Below are positions 53,531-61,560 of a stretch of 64,000 nt of DNA, one piece after another. The translations under genes and the position numbers were made by a program. The notes below the pieces were generated by a model. It did not search any database and was not told the origin of the DNA. It saw only the letters and a list, made by a program, of their open reading frames with translations. Source of the DNA: Mycobacterium sp. NBC_00419 (GTDB taxonomy: Bacteria; Actinomycetota; Actinomycetes; Mycobacteriales; Mycobacteriaceae); NCBI RefSeq assembly GCF_036023875.1, contig NZ_CP107931.1:2108001-2172000 (forward strand). The letters run 5' to 3'. Position 1 is the stretch's first letter; every line of letters begins with the position of its first letter.

Positions 53531-54892
53531 TCAGTCCTCGTCAGCGGTGCCGGATCGCGGACGATTGTCGCCGAACAGCGGTCGGCGCAGCGGCTGATGG
53601 CCGTGCACGCCTTCGGCGTAGGCGGTCTCGGCGTGCTGGGTGAAGTCCACGCCGGCCATCTCATCCTCGGGACTGAGCCGAAAGCCCATGATCCGGTCGA
53701 TCAGCTTGGCCAGACCGAAGGACATCGCGAAGGCGTACGCGGCGACGACCACCATCGCCAGCGCCTGTTTGCCCAGTTGCGCCAAGCCGCCGCCGAAGAA
53801 CAGCCCTTCGGGACCGCCCGTCATTACCGCGGTGGCCAGGAAACCGATCAGCAGCACACCGACCACGCCACCGACGAAGTGCACGCCGACCACGTCGAGA
53901 GAGTCGTCATAGCCGAACCGGAACTTCAGCCCGATCGCGAACGAGCAGACGATGCCGGCTGCGACTCCGACCACGGCGGCGCCGAGGGTGTTCACCGTTC
54001 CACAGGACGGGGTGATGGCCACCAGGCCCGCCACGACTCCCGAGGCCGCGCCGAACGTCGTCGGCCTGCCGTCGCGGATCTGCTCAACCGACAACCAGCC
54101 CAGCATCCCGAGACATCCCGCCACCAGCGTGTTGAGGAAGATGGCGGCCGCCGCGCCGTTGGCCGCCAGGGCGGACCCGGCGTTGAAACCGAACCATCCG
54201 AACCACAGCAACCCGACGCCGAGCAAGACGAACGGGAGATTGTGCGGGCGCATTGCGTCGACTTTGAACCCGATGCGCGGGCCGAGTACCAGCGCCAGGG
54301 CCAGCGCCGAGGCCCCGGAGACGATTTCGACCACGAGGCCACCGGCATAGTCGAGGACCCCAAGCTTGAACAACCAGCCGCCGGGGGCCCAGACCCAATG
54401 GGCCACAACCGAATACACCAATACCGCCCAGAGCGGGACGAACACCATCCAGGCGGCGAACCTGGCCCGGTCGGCTATCGCACCGCTGACCAGGGCTGCG
54501 GTGATGATCGCGAAGCTGAGCTGGAATGTGGCGTAGAGCAGCTCAGGGACCGAGCCGTGGACGGTGTCTGGGCCGATCCCGGCCATCCCGATGTGGGAGA
54601 GGTCGCCGATCACGCCGCCGAGGCTGTTGCCGGAGAACGCCAGCGAATAGCCCACGAGCAACCAGGTGACCGTCACCAGTGGGATGGCGATGAAGCTCAT
54701 CATGATCATGTTGAGCACGCCGGTGGTCCGGACCATGCCGCCGTAGAAGATGGCGAGCCCGGGTGTCATCAAGAGAACCAGTGCGGTGCTGGTCAGCAGC
54801 CACGCGGTGGCGGCGGGATCGATCGAATCCAAGTCCGGCTCCTTCGACGGTCCCGACGAGGATGTCGGCGCGGTGTTTCCAACACGCGGCAT
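53531..54892 (-). CDS. amt: ammonium transporter (Amt) with Glu at the first twin-His position
   Basis: 453 residues, 11 predicted membrane helices. Amt signatures: TALVLLMTPGLAIFYGGMVR, AHWVWAPGGWLF, DYAGGLVVEIVSG (D181 conserved) and VVGVHFVGGVVG. In most bacterial Amt the twin histidines of the pore follow the pattern VVHI and VHxxGG; here the first is E189 and the second H338. Saccharomyces Mep1 and Mep3 also carry Glu at the first position. A cytoplasmic tail (HAETAYAEGVHGHQPLRRP) follows. No glnK neighbour is present. Faces the ECH gene. Confidence 0.93.
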   Translation of the reverse strand: MPRVGNTAPTSSSGPSKEPDLDSIDPAATAWLLTSTALVLLMTPGLAIFYGGMVRTTGVLNMIMMSFIAIPLVTVTWLLVGYSLAFSGNSLGGVIGDLSHIGMAGIGPDTVHGSVPELLYATFQLSFAIITAALVSGAIADRARFAAWMVFVPLWAVLVYSVVAHWVWAPGGWLFKLGVLDYAGGLVVEIVSGASALALALVLGPRIGFKVDAMRPHNLPFVLLGVGLLWFGWFGFNAGSALAANGAAAAIFLNTLVAGCLGMLGWLSVEQIRDGRPTTFGAASGVVAGLVAITPSCGTVNTLGAAVVGVAAGIVCSFAIGLKFRFGYDDSLDVVGVHFVGGVVGVLLIGFLATAVMTGGPEGLFFGGGLAQLGKQALAMVVVAAYAFAMSFGLAKLIDRIMGFRLSPEDEMAGVDFTQHAETAYAEGVHGHQPLRRPLFGDNRPRSGTADED

Positions 54893-54927
54893 TCATGTTT
54901 CTGCCATGTTTCAGACCGCGCGGGCGA

Positions 54928-55428
54928 TCACCAGCCCATTGAGCCGGGGATGCCCTTGAAGGGGCCGACGACCCGGCTGGTGATCCAGCCTCCGTAGAAG
55001 CCGCCGGGCTGCGGAAGCACCGTCTCCCCGTTGACGGTGCAGCGGTCGACCTGGGCGGCCATAACGGCGATCGCGCCCGCGATCGGTTCGAATCCCCGGG
55101 TGGGGCTCGGATAGGTCCAGGCGGCCTTCGGTGCGATCGTGGTCTGGCTCACCAGGTCGTAGTAGCGGGCCTGCCCCTTCCATTCACACCACGACGAGCC
55201 GGGCGCATCCCGCAACGACCCGTCGGCGAACGCCTCGGGCGGCAGGTAGTAGGTCGGCGGGTGACTGGTCTCCAGCACCCGCCAGCCGCTGTCGGTCGAG
55301 GCGATCACCTGGCCGCCGAGTTCGACGGTGATCCTGCCGTCGAACGCCTCCAGCCGGGGCGGCCGGGGGTAATCCCACACCGACTCCTGACCTGTGCCGG
55401 GTTTCTCTGGTGTCGGCCGTACGCTCAT
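54928..55428 (-). CDS. DUF427-family protein
   Basis: 166 residues from ATG 55428 (a GTG sits directly before it). DUF427 pattern: RITVELGGQVIASTDSGWRVLETS, PTYYLPPEAF, SSWCEWKGQARYYDLV and PTRGFEPIAGAIAVMAAQVDRC. Members are small beta-barrel-like cytoplasmic proteins of unknown function, common in actinobacteria. It lies upstream of amt on the same strand (35 bp) and divergent from the DUF1232 gene, the gap being 26 bp. Confidence 0.88.
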   Translation of the reverse strand: MSVRPTPEKPGTGQESVWDYPRPPRLEAFDGRITVELGGQVIASTDSGWRVLETSHPPTYYLPPEAFADGSLRDAPGSSWCEWKGQARYYDLVSQTTIAPKAAWTYPSPTRGFEPIAGAIAVMAAQVDRCTVNGETVLPQPGGFYGGWITSRVVGPFKGIPGSMGW

Positions 55429-55454
55429 CACTCGACGATACGAGGACGGGCGGC

Positions 55455-55871
55455 GTGGCCGAGCAGTGGTGGATGATCCCGGTCGGGATCGCCGCGGCGC
55501 TGGTGTTCATCTGGCTGGCGCTCGGGGTGACGCTGTGGATCGCCAAACCCGACGACGTCGGCATCCAGGACATGCTGCGGCTGCTGCCCGACGTGCTGCG
55601 CCTGCTCAAACGGCTGGCCACCGATCCGCACCTGCCCCGGCGTATCCGCATCGTGCTGATCGTGTTGCTCGCCTTCATCGCGTCGCCGATCGACCTGATC
55701 CCCGACTTCATCCCCGTCCTCGGCTACGCCGACGACGTCATCATCACCGCCCTGGTGTTGCGGTGGGTCTCACGCACCGCGGGGGGCGACGCACTCGCCG
55801 AACACTGGCCGGGAACCCCCGACGGCCTGGCGGCGCTGCGCCGGCTGTGCGGGCTGACCGACGCCGCCTGA
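55455..55871 (+). CDS. DUF1232 (YkvA-like) membrane protein
   Basis: 138 residues from GTG 55455, preferred over an upstream ATG because it avoids overlap with the divergent DUF427 start. One N-terminal helix (MIPVGIAAALVFIWLALGVTLWI), then the DUF1232 core: RLLPDVLRLLKRLATDPHLPRRIRIVL, FIASPIDLIPDFIPVLGYADDVIITAL, whose PIDLIPDFIPVLGYADD is the family hallmark. Function unknown. A 95-bp gap with the shared operator (55910-55931) separates it from the molybdenum hydroxylase gene. Confidence 0.88.
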   Translation: MAEQWWMIPVGIAAALVFIWLALGVTLWIAKPDDVGIQDMLRLLPDVLRLLKRLATDPHLPRRIRIVLIVLLAFIASPIDLIPDFIPVLGYADDVIITALVLRWVSRTAGGDALAEHWPGTPDGLAALRRLCGLTDAA

Positions 55872-55909
55872 CCAGTCCGGTGCGATCGCGCCGCACCGTT
55901 CGGTACGCT

Positions 55910-55931
55910 CTGCTGTGCGACTGCTTAGCAT
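55910..55931. promoter_or_regulatory. 22-bp dyad operator candidate, large-subunit copy
   Basis: A 22-bp element whose right half is GCTTAGCAT and left half CTGCTGTGCG lies 35 bp before the large-subunit ATG. It matches 18 of 22 bases of the reverse complement of the dyad at 59654-59675 upstream of the medium/small-subunit genes. Probably the binding site of one shared regulator. Confidence 0.65.
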
Positions 55932-55966
55932 GGGCCGCCCGCCCCCGAGGTATTGGAGTCATCGCC

Positions 55967-58285
55967 ATGGCCGCACCTGTCGCCCGGTACGCGGGTACCC
56001 GGGTCCCGCGGGTCGAGGACAGCCGCCTGCTCACCGGGCACGGCACGTTCGTCGACGACGTCACACGCCCCGGCATGTTGCACGCCTGCTTCGTTCGCAG
56101 CCCGTTCGCTCACGCCCGGATCAACAGCATCGACACCTCGGCCGCCCTGGCCCTGCCCGGCGTCCACGCCGTCTTCACCGCCGGCGACCTCAACCCCGAG
56201 GTGAAAGAGGCCTGGCACGCGGTGGCCGGCAAGGACATTGCCGACACCCCGCGCCCGCCCATGGCCGAGGGGACGGTGAAGTTCGTCGGCGACCCGGTGG
56301 CCCTGGTCGTGGCCGAGAACCGCTACATCGCAGAAGATGCCATCGAGCTCGTCGACGTCGACTACGACCCGCTGCCGGCCATCGCAGATGTCACCCGGGC
56401 GATCGGCTGCGAGGCCGTGGTGCACGACGCCTACCCCGATAACGTCGCCGGCGGCCTGGCCGGGGCACCACCGGACGAGGCCGTCTTCGCCGCGTCGGCC
56501 TTGGTGGTCGCCGAGCACGTCTATCAGCAGACCCACGTACCCGTGCCGATCGAGACCCGCGGCCTGGTGGTCGAATGGGTCGCTGCCGCACAGGAATTGA
56601 CGTTGTGGGCGTCCACCCAGACCCCGCACGAACTGCGCGCGTTCGCAGCCCGGCTGCTCGGCATCCCAGCGCAGCGAGTGCGCGTCATCGCCCGCGACAC
56701 CGGCGGTGGCTTCGGCCAGAAGGTGGTGCCGATGCGTGAGGACATGGCCATCCTGCTGGCTGCCCGCAAGGTGCCCGCCGCACTGAAGTGGATCGAGGAC
56801 CGCCGGGAGAACCTGATGTCGGCGGGGCAGGCCCGCCACGTCGACGGCACCGCCAGGATGGCCTTCGACACCGCCGGGTCCATCACCGCCGTCGACATCG
56901 ACTTCATCCAGGATGTCGGCGCCTACCCCACGCCGTACCCGGTGTTGACCACCGCTGCTATCGGCATGTTCTTCCCTGGCCCCTACCGGGTGCCCAAGGC
57001 CAGCTTCAGCTACAAGACGGTGTTCACCAACACCAGCGGCCTGGCCGCCTATCGCGGACCGTGGCAGTACGAAACCCTCACCCGCGAAATACTTCTCGAC
57101 ATCGCCGCGCGCGCAATGGGTGTTGATCCGGTCGATCTGCGCCGCAAGAATCTGTTGCGCCGTGACGAGATGCCGTACTTCAACCCCAACGGCATGCCGT
57201 ACGACCACGTCGCGCCGATGGAGACCTTCGAGCAGGCCGTAAAAATCCTTGACCACGAAGGATTCCGGAAGGAGCAGGCCGAGGCCCTGGCACAGGGCCG
57301 CTACATCGGGCTGGGCTTCTCGGCCTACATCGAACCGACGGGGGCGGCCACCGGACACCTGGCCACCGAGGGCGCGACGATCCGGATCGAGCCGACCGGC
57401 AAGATCAACGTCTACGTCAACGGGGGCTCGAGCGGCAACAGCATCGAGACCACGGTGGTGCAACTCACCGCCGACGCACTCGGCGCGGACATCGACGACG
57501 TCGCCACGATCCAGGGCGACACCGCCGTCACCCCGTACGGCGCGGGCACCCAGGGCAGCCGCAGCGGACCGATGACCGCCGGTGCCGTCGACGAGGCCGC
57601 AACGATCCTGCGGCAACGACTCGTCGCGATGGCCGCACACATTCTGGGCGTCGACGCCGAGCGCATCGCGCTATCCGGTTCTCGCGCAAGCTCAGTCGAC
57701 GACCCCACCAAGAGCATCACGTTCGCCGATCTGGCGTACCGCGCCCACTACGAACCCCAGCAGTTGCCGCCGGGCATGTCGGCCACCCTGGAGGCGACGA
57801 CCCGCTTCACCTCGCAGACCCCGATCCACTGGGCCAACGCCACCCACGCCTGCACCTGCGAGGTGGACATCACCACCGGACGGGTGACATTGACCCGCTA
57901 CATCGTCAGCGAGGACGTCGGCCCGATGATCAACCCGAACGTCGTCGAGGGTCAGATCGCCGGCGGCACCGTGCAGGGCATCGGCGGGGCACTGCTCGAA
58001 CACCTCGTCTACGACGACGATGGAAATCCCTTGTCCACCACGTTCGTCGACTACCTGCTGCCAACCGCGACCGACGTGCCGCCCATCGAGTACGGCCACG
58101 TGGAGGTACCGGGTCCCGGCGTCGGCGGCTACAAGGGCTGTGGCGAGGGTGGTGCCATCGGCTCGACGCCGGCAGTGATCAACGCGATCAACGACGCCCT
58201 GGCACCGCTGGGGGTGACGATCACCACGCTACCTGCCACACCGGCCCGGATCGTCGCGCTGATCGAGGAAGCTGCCCGGTCCTAG
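55967..58285 (+). CDS. molybdenum hydroxylase large subunit (xanthine dehydrogenase/CoxL-like form II)
   Basis: 772 residues from ATG 55967. Layout: aldehyde-oxidase a/b-hammerhead domain (YAGTRVPRVEDSRLLTGHG) then the Mo-pterin domains: RDTGGGFGQKV, AYRGPWQYET (active-site loop), GSRSGPMTAGAV, and catalytic Glu in KGCGEGGAIGS. True CO dehydrogenases have the AYRCSFR active-site loop with a selenated/sulfurated Cys; this protein has AYRGPWQ, so it hydroxylates some other (aldehyde or N-heterocycle) substrate. It overlaps the end of the convergent small-subunit gene by 4 bp. Confidence 0.92.
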   Translation: MAAPVARYAGTRVPRVEDSRLLTGHGTFVDDVTRPGMLHACFVRSPFAHARINSIDTSAALALPGVHAVFTAGDLNPEVKEAWHAVAGKDIADTPRPPMAEGTVKFVGDPVALVVAENRYIAEDAIELVDVDYDPLPAIADVTRAIGCEAVVHDAYPDNVAGGLAGAPPDEAVFAASALVVAEHVYQQTHVPVPIETRGLVVEWVAAAQELTLWASTQTPHELRAFAARLLGIPAQRVRVIARDTGGGFGQKVVPMREDMAILLAARKVPAALKWIEDRRENLMSAGQARHVDGTARMAFDTAGSITAVDIDFIQDVGAYPTPYPVLTTAAIGMFFPGPYRVPKASFSYKTVFTNTSGLAAYRGPWQYETLTREILLDIAARAMGVDPVDLRRKNLLRRDEMPYFNPNGMPYDHVAPMETFEQAVKILDHEGFRKEQAEALAQGRYIGLGFSAYIEPTGAATGHLATEGATIRIEPTGKINVYVNGGSSGNSIETTVVQLTADALGADIDDVATIQGDTAVTPYGAGTQGSRSGPMTAGAVDEAATILRQRLVAMAAHILGVDAERIALSGSRASSVDDPTKSITFADLAYRAHYEPQQLPPGMSATLEATTRFTSQTPIHWANATHACTCEVDITTGRVTLTRYIVSEDVGPMINPNVVEGQIAGGTVQGIGGALLEHLVYDDDGNPLSTTFVDYLLPTATDVPPIEYGHVEVPGPGVGGYKGCGEGGAIGSTPAVINAINDALAPLGVTITTLPATPARIVALIEEAARS

Positions 58286-58764
58286 GACGTCGATTCTGAC
58301 GAATTCGACGCCAGCCGAACGGCATTGACGATGCCCTGATAGCCCGTGCAACGGCAGAAGTTACCGGAGAGTCCCTCCCGGATCTCCTCGTCGCTGGGGT
58401 GCGAGTTGTCACGCAACAGCGCCGTGATCGACATGACGAACCCCGGCGTGCAGAAGCCGCACTGCAGTCCGTGGCAGTCGCGCAGCGCCGCCTGCACGGC
58501 CGACAGCTCACCGTCGGCCCCGGCGACACCTTCGACGGTCGCGACGTCGGCGCCGTCAGCCTGGACGGCGAACACCAGGCAGGACCGCACCGCGGCGCCG
58601 TCCAGCAGCACCGTGCACGCACCGCACACCCCGTGTTCACAACCGAGGTGGGTACCGGTGAGTCCGCACCGTTCGCGCAGAAAGTCCGCAAGTGTCATCC
58701 GCGGCTCGACGATCGCCTCGGTGGGAGTTCCGTTGACAGACAACCGAACCGGATGTTCATGCAT
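58282..58764 (-). CDS. molybdenum hydroxylase small [2Fe-2S] subunit
   Basis: 160 residues. Plant-type 2Fe-2S domain with GCEHGVCGACTVLLDG and a fourth Cys in RSCLVF, then the alpha-helical domain with LQCGFCTPGFVMS and FCRCTGYQGIV, the second cluster. Electrons pass from the Mo centre through these clusters to FAD on the medium subunit. ATG 58764 overlaps the medium-subunit stop by 8 bp, so the two are coupled. Convergent with the large subunit. Confidence 0.95.
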   Translation of the reverse strand: MHEHPVRLSVNGTPTEAIVEPRMTLADFLRERCGLTGTHLGCEHGVCGACTVLLDGAAVRSCLVFAVQADGADVATVEGVAGADGELSAVQAALRDCHGLQCGFCTPGFVMSITALLRDNSHPSDEEIREGLSGNFCRCTGYQGIVNAVRLASNSSESTS

Positions 58765-59650
58765 CGAGTGCCTCCTTTACTGCAGCCTTCCACGCTTGTG
58801 CCACCATCGCCGCGCCGACCCGTCGCCGGTAGTCCGCCGAGCCCTGGAGGTCGGCGGGCACATCGTCGAGACCGGCCATCGCGAGCTCACCGAGTTCCTC
58901 GGGGCTGACGTCAGCGACCGACCGCCCCGCGACTGCGGCTTCGGCTGCGGCGGCCCGCCGCGGCGTCGCGCTGAGCGCCAGCAGTCCGATCGCGCAGCGC
59001 CGGATCACGTCGTCACCGCCGAGTTCGACTCCCACGACCGCACCGGCGATCGCGAAGTCTCCATGACGGCGTGCGAACTCCTGCACGGCGAAGCCGCACC
59101 GGCCCGACCACACCGGGAACCGCACCCCGACCAGGACTTCGTCGGGCATCATGGTCGTCTCCCACACACCGTTGAAGAATTCGGCGGCCGCGATAGTCCG
59201 GACACCGGACGGCGAGAGGGCCTCCATCTCGGCATCCAGCGCCAGCGCGACGGCGGGATACTCGGCCGCCGGGTCGGCGTGGGCGATCGACCCGCCCAAC
59301 GTTCCCCGGCTGCGGATCTGGAAGTGCCCGATCAACGGTGTGGCGCGGGTGAGCAGCGGGACCGCCGACCGGACCTGCTGGTCGGAGCCGACCACGGCGT
59401 GGGTGGTGCCGCCGCCGATCCAGAGCTGGTCGCCGTCGCGCCGGATGCCCTTCATCTCCTCGAGCCGGGAGATGTCGATCAGGTGGTCGAAGAACGCCAG
59501 CCGCATGGCGAGCATCGGCACCAGACTCTGGCCGCCACCGAGCAGCTTCGCGTCGTCACCGAAGTCGGCGAGCATCTGGGCGGCCTCGGCCGCACTGTCG
59601 GGCCGGTGGTAGTCGAAGGGTGCCGGCTTCACCGGTGCACGCCTTGGCAC
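58757..59650 (-). CDS. molybdenum hydroxylase medium (FAD) subunit
   Basis: 297 residues from GTG 59650; GTG 59632 (VKPAPFDYHRP), the usual N terminus, is likely too and would move the start away from the operator. FAD-binding motifs LLGGGQSLVP and TLGGSIAHADPAAEYP, plus a C-terminal CO-dehydrogenase-flavoprotein-like domain. It hands electrons to an acceptor. First gene of the medium-small pair, transcribed towards the large subunit; the dyad at 59654-59675 is directly upstream. Confidence 0.93.
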   Translation of the reverse strand: MPRRAPVKPAPFDYHRPDSAAEAAQMLADFGDDAKLLGGGQSLVPMLAMRLAFFDHLIDISRLEEMKGIRRDGDQLWIGGGTTHAVVGSDQQVRSAVPLLTRATPLIGHFQIRSRGTLGGSIAHADPAAEYPAVALALDAEMEALSPSGVRTIAAAEFFNGVWETTMMPDEVLVGVRFPVWSGRCGFAVQEFARRHGDFAIAGAVVGVELGGDDVIRRCAIGLLALSATPRRAAAAEAAVAGRSVADVSPEELGELAMAGLDDVPADLQGSADYRRRVGAAMVAQAWKAAVKEALDA

Positions 59651-59653
59651 GTC

Positions 59654-59675
59654 ATGCTAAGCACACGCTCAGCAT
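59654..59675. promoter_or_regulatory. 22-bp dyad operator candidate, medium/small-subunit copy
   Basis: ATGCTAAGC-ACAC-GCTCAGCAT: 9-bp arms with one mismatch. Its reverse complement matches the element at 55910-55931 at 18 of 22 positions. It lies immediately upstream of the medium-subunit gene and downstream of the small secreted gene at 59690-59845. Confidence 0.7.
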
Positions 59676-59689
59676 AGCGGGATGTCCGA

Positions 59690-59845
59690 TCAGTTCGACC
59701 GCGGTGTGGGCCGGTTCGGCCCGTTGTTCCAGCCACCGCCGGAATTGACGCATTCGGCCTGGGCCGGTGTCGCTGCGACCAGGCCCGCGGTGGCCAGTGC
59801 ACCGGTGAGCAATCCCACTGTCCAGCGCACCACGCCGGGTCTCAT
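59690..59845 (-). CDS. 51-residue secreted peptide, short gene
   Basis: ATG 59845 is preceded by GGGAAGG. The 51-residue product has a clear Sec signal peptide (RWTVGLLTGALATAGLVAATPAQA) followed by only about 21 residues, ECVNSGGGWNNGPNRP then TPRSN, rich in Asn/Gly/Pro with one Cys. Alternative + strand frames in the same stretch lack such features. I recognise no family. It would be exported as a small peptide. Located between the LCP gene (divergent) and the medium-subunit gene of the molybdenum enzyme (same strand). Confidence 0.7.
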   Translation of the reverse strand: MRPGVVRWTVGLLTGALATAGLVAATPAQAECVNSGGGWNNGPNRPTPRSN

Positions 59846-59985
59846 AGCTGCGCCTTCCCGTCGTCCGCAACGCGATGATCTGGGCTGGAGCGTGCATCAG
59901 AGGCACACCCGCGGCGGGCGTTCCCGCCCGCGGGCACCCAGGACCGGCTGGGCCACGTACAGCAAATGACCGCATACTGACGATC

Positions 59986-61560
59986 ATGAATCCGACGCCC
60001 CCCGCGCCGGCGACCGCTGCGGAAATCCGCCACGGCCGCCACCGGGGGCGACCGCAACGAGCCCGGCGCGCGGCCCGCATCCTGCGCCGGACGCTGGTTG
60101 GGCTGGTGTCGGTCCTCGTCGTCATGGCCACCGGTGTCGCCTACTCGCAGGCGCACGGACTGCTTGGCGGGATCACCATCTCGCGGGCGCTGGGCTCCGA
60201 CGAGCCGAGGTCCAGCGGCGGTGCGATGAACATCCTGCTGATCGGTCTGGACTCCCGCAAAGATCAGGACGGCAATGAGCTGCCCGACGAGGTGCTCGAC
60301 AAGTTGCACGCCGGCGACTCCGAGGCGGGCGGCTACAACACCAACACGCTGATTCTCGTGCACATCGGTGCCGACGATCGGGTGGTCGCGTTCTCCATTC
60401 CCCGTGACGACTACGTCGCCGTCAGCGGAATCAAGGGCTACGACCACATCAAGATCAAAGAGGCCTACGGGCTGACCAAGTTCGAGACCGAGCAGAAACT
60501 CGTCGACGCAGGTGTCAGTGACCGGGCCGAGTTGGAGAAGGCGGGCCGGGAGGCCGGCCGCAAGGCCACGCTGCGGGCGGTGCGCAACCTCACCGGCCAA
60601 CCCATCGACTATTTCGCCGAGGTGAACCTCGCAGGCTTCTACGACCTTGCCGAAAGCCTTGGTGGCGTGGAGGTTTGCCTGAACCATGCCGTGCACGACG
60701 ACTATTCGGGTGCGGATTTCCCGGCCGGGCGCCAGCGCCTCGATGCCGCACAGGCGCTGGCCTTCGTCCGGCAACGGCACGGCCTGGAGAACGGTGACCT
60801 CGACCGCACACACCGCCAGCAGGCTTTCCTGTTGTCGGTGATGCACGAACTGCAGCAGTCGGGCTCGTTCACCGATATCGCCAAGTTCCGCCGATTGATG
60901 GACGTGGCCCGCAAGGACATCGTGCTGTCCGAGGGCTGGGGCGAGGACCAGTTCCGCCGGATGGCCGCACTGGCGGGCGGAGACGTCGAGTTCCGCACTC
61001 TGCCTGTGGTCCGCTACGACAACATCAACGGCCAAGACGTCAACATCATCGATCCGGCGAAGATTCGCGCCGAGATCGCGAGCGCGATCGGTACCGGTAC
61101 GACAACCACCACGGTCGCGACGAGCACTGCGGCACAGCCACTTCCGCCGATGAACCCGCTGACCGCTATTACGGTGGTCAACGCCAGCGAGACCGGCGGC
61201 CTGGCATCGCAGGCGGCAGCCGTGCTGGGCAGGAAGGACTTCACCGTCGAGGAGGTCCGCGACCGGGAGTCCGGCGAGCCGGTCGACACCGTCATCACCT
61301 ACGGATCGGGAGCCCAGACCGACGCGCAGTCAGTGGCCACACTGCTGGGCATCGACAACGCGCCGCAGGCCAACATCGCACTGCCCGCCGGCCACATCCG
61401 GGTCATCCTCGGCGACGGATATGACGTGCCGACCGAGCAGCCCGCAACCGAGGAGGTCGTCGAAACCACGCCGGCGCAAGGCTGGTACGGCATGACGACG
61501 ACTCCGACACCTGATCAGGGCAAGCCGATCGACGGCGGCGGGATTCCCTGCGTCAACTAG
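59986..61560 (+). CDS. LytR-CpsA-Psr (LCP) family cell-wall ligase
   Basis: 524 residues from ATG 59986. Basic N terminus (HGRHRGRPQRARRAARILRR) and one membrane anchor (TLVGLVSVLVVMATGVAYS), then the LCP domain (NILLIGLDSRKDQDG, NTLILVHIGADDRVVAFSIPRD, GGVEVCLNHAV, RHGLENGDLDRTHRQQ) and a C-terminal LytR_C domain (ITVVNASETGGLASQAAAVL). LCP enzymes attach arabinogalactan to peptidoglycan in mycobacteria. Its end overlaps the convergent SDR stop by 8 bp. Confidence 0.93.
   Translation: MNPTPPAPATAAEIRHGRHRGRPQRARRAARILRRTLVGLVSVLVVMATGVAYSQAHGLLGGITISRALGSDEPRSSGGAMNILLIGLDSRKDQDGNELPDEVLDKLHAGDSEAGGYNTNTLILVHIGADDRVVAFSIPRDDYVAVSGIKGYDHIKIKEAYGLTKFETEQKLVDAGVSDRAELEKAGREAGRKATLRAVRNLTGQPIDYFAEVNLAGFYDLAESLGGVEVCLNHAVHDDYSGADFPAGRQRLDAAQALAFVRQRHGLENGDLDRTHRQQAFLLSVMHELQQSGSFTDIAKFRRLMDVARKDIVLSEGWGEDQFRRMAALAGGDVEFRTLPVVRYDNINGQDVNIIDPAKIRAEIASAIGTGTTTTTVATSTAAQPLPPMNPLTAITVVNASETGGLASQAAAVLGRKDFTVEEVRDRESGEPVDTVITYGSGAQTDAQSVATLLGIDNAPQANIALPAGHIRVILGDGYDVPTEQPATEEVVETTPAQGWYGMTTTPTPDQGKPIDGGGIPCVN

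Noticed and set aside
55967..59650. Calling the molybdenum enzyme a CO dehydrogenase (CoxMSL)
   Set aside because: The large subunit has AYRGPWQ rather than the CO-specific AYRCSFR loop, and gene order differs from cox operons.
59682..59969. A + strand frame covering the small secreted peptide gene
   Set aside because: Low-complexity Pro/Arg sequence with no signal or RBS; the - strand frame has a signal peptide and RBS.
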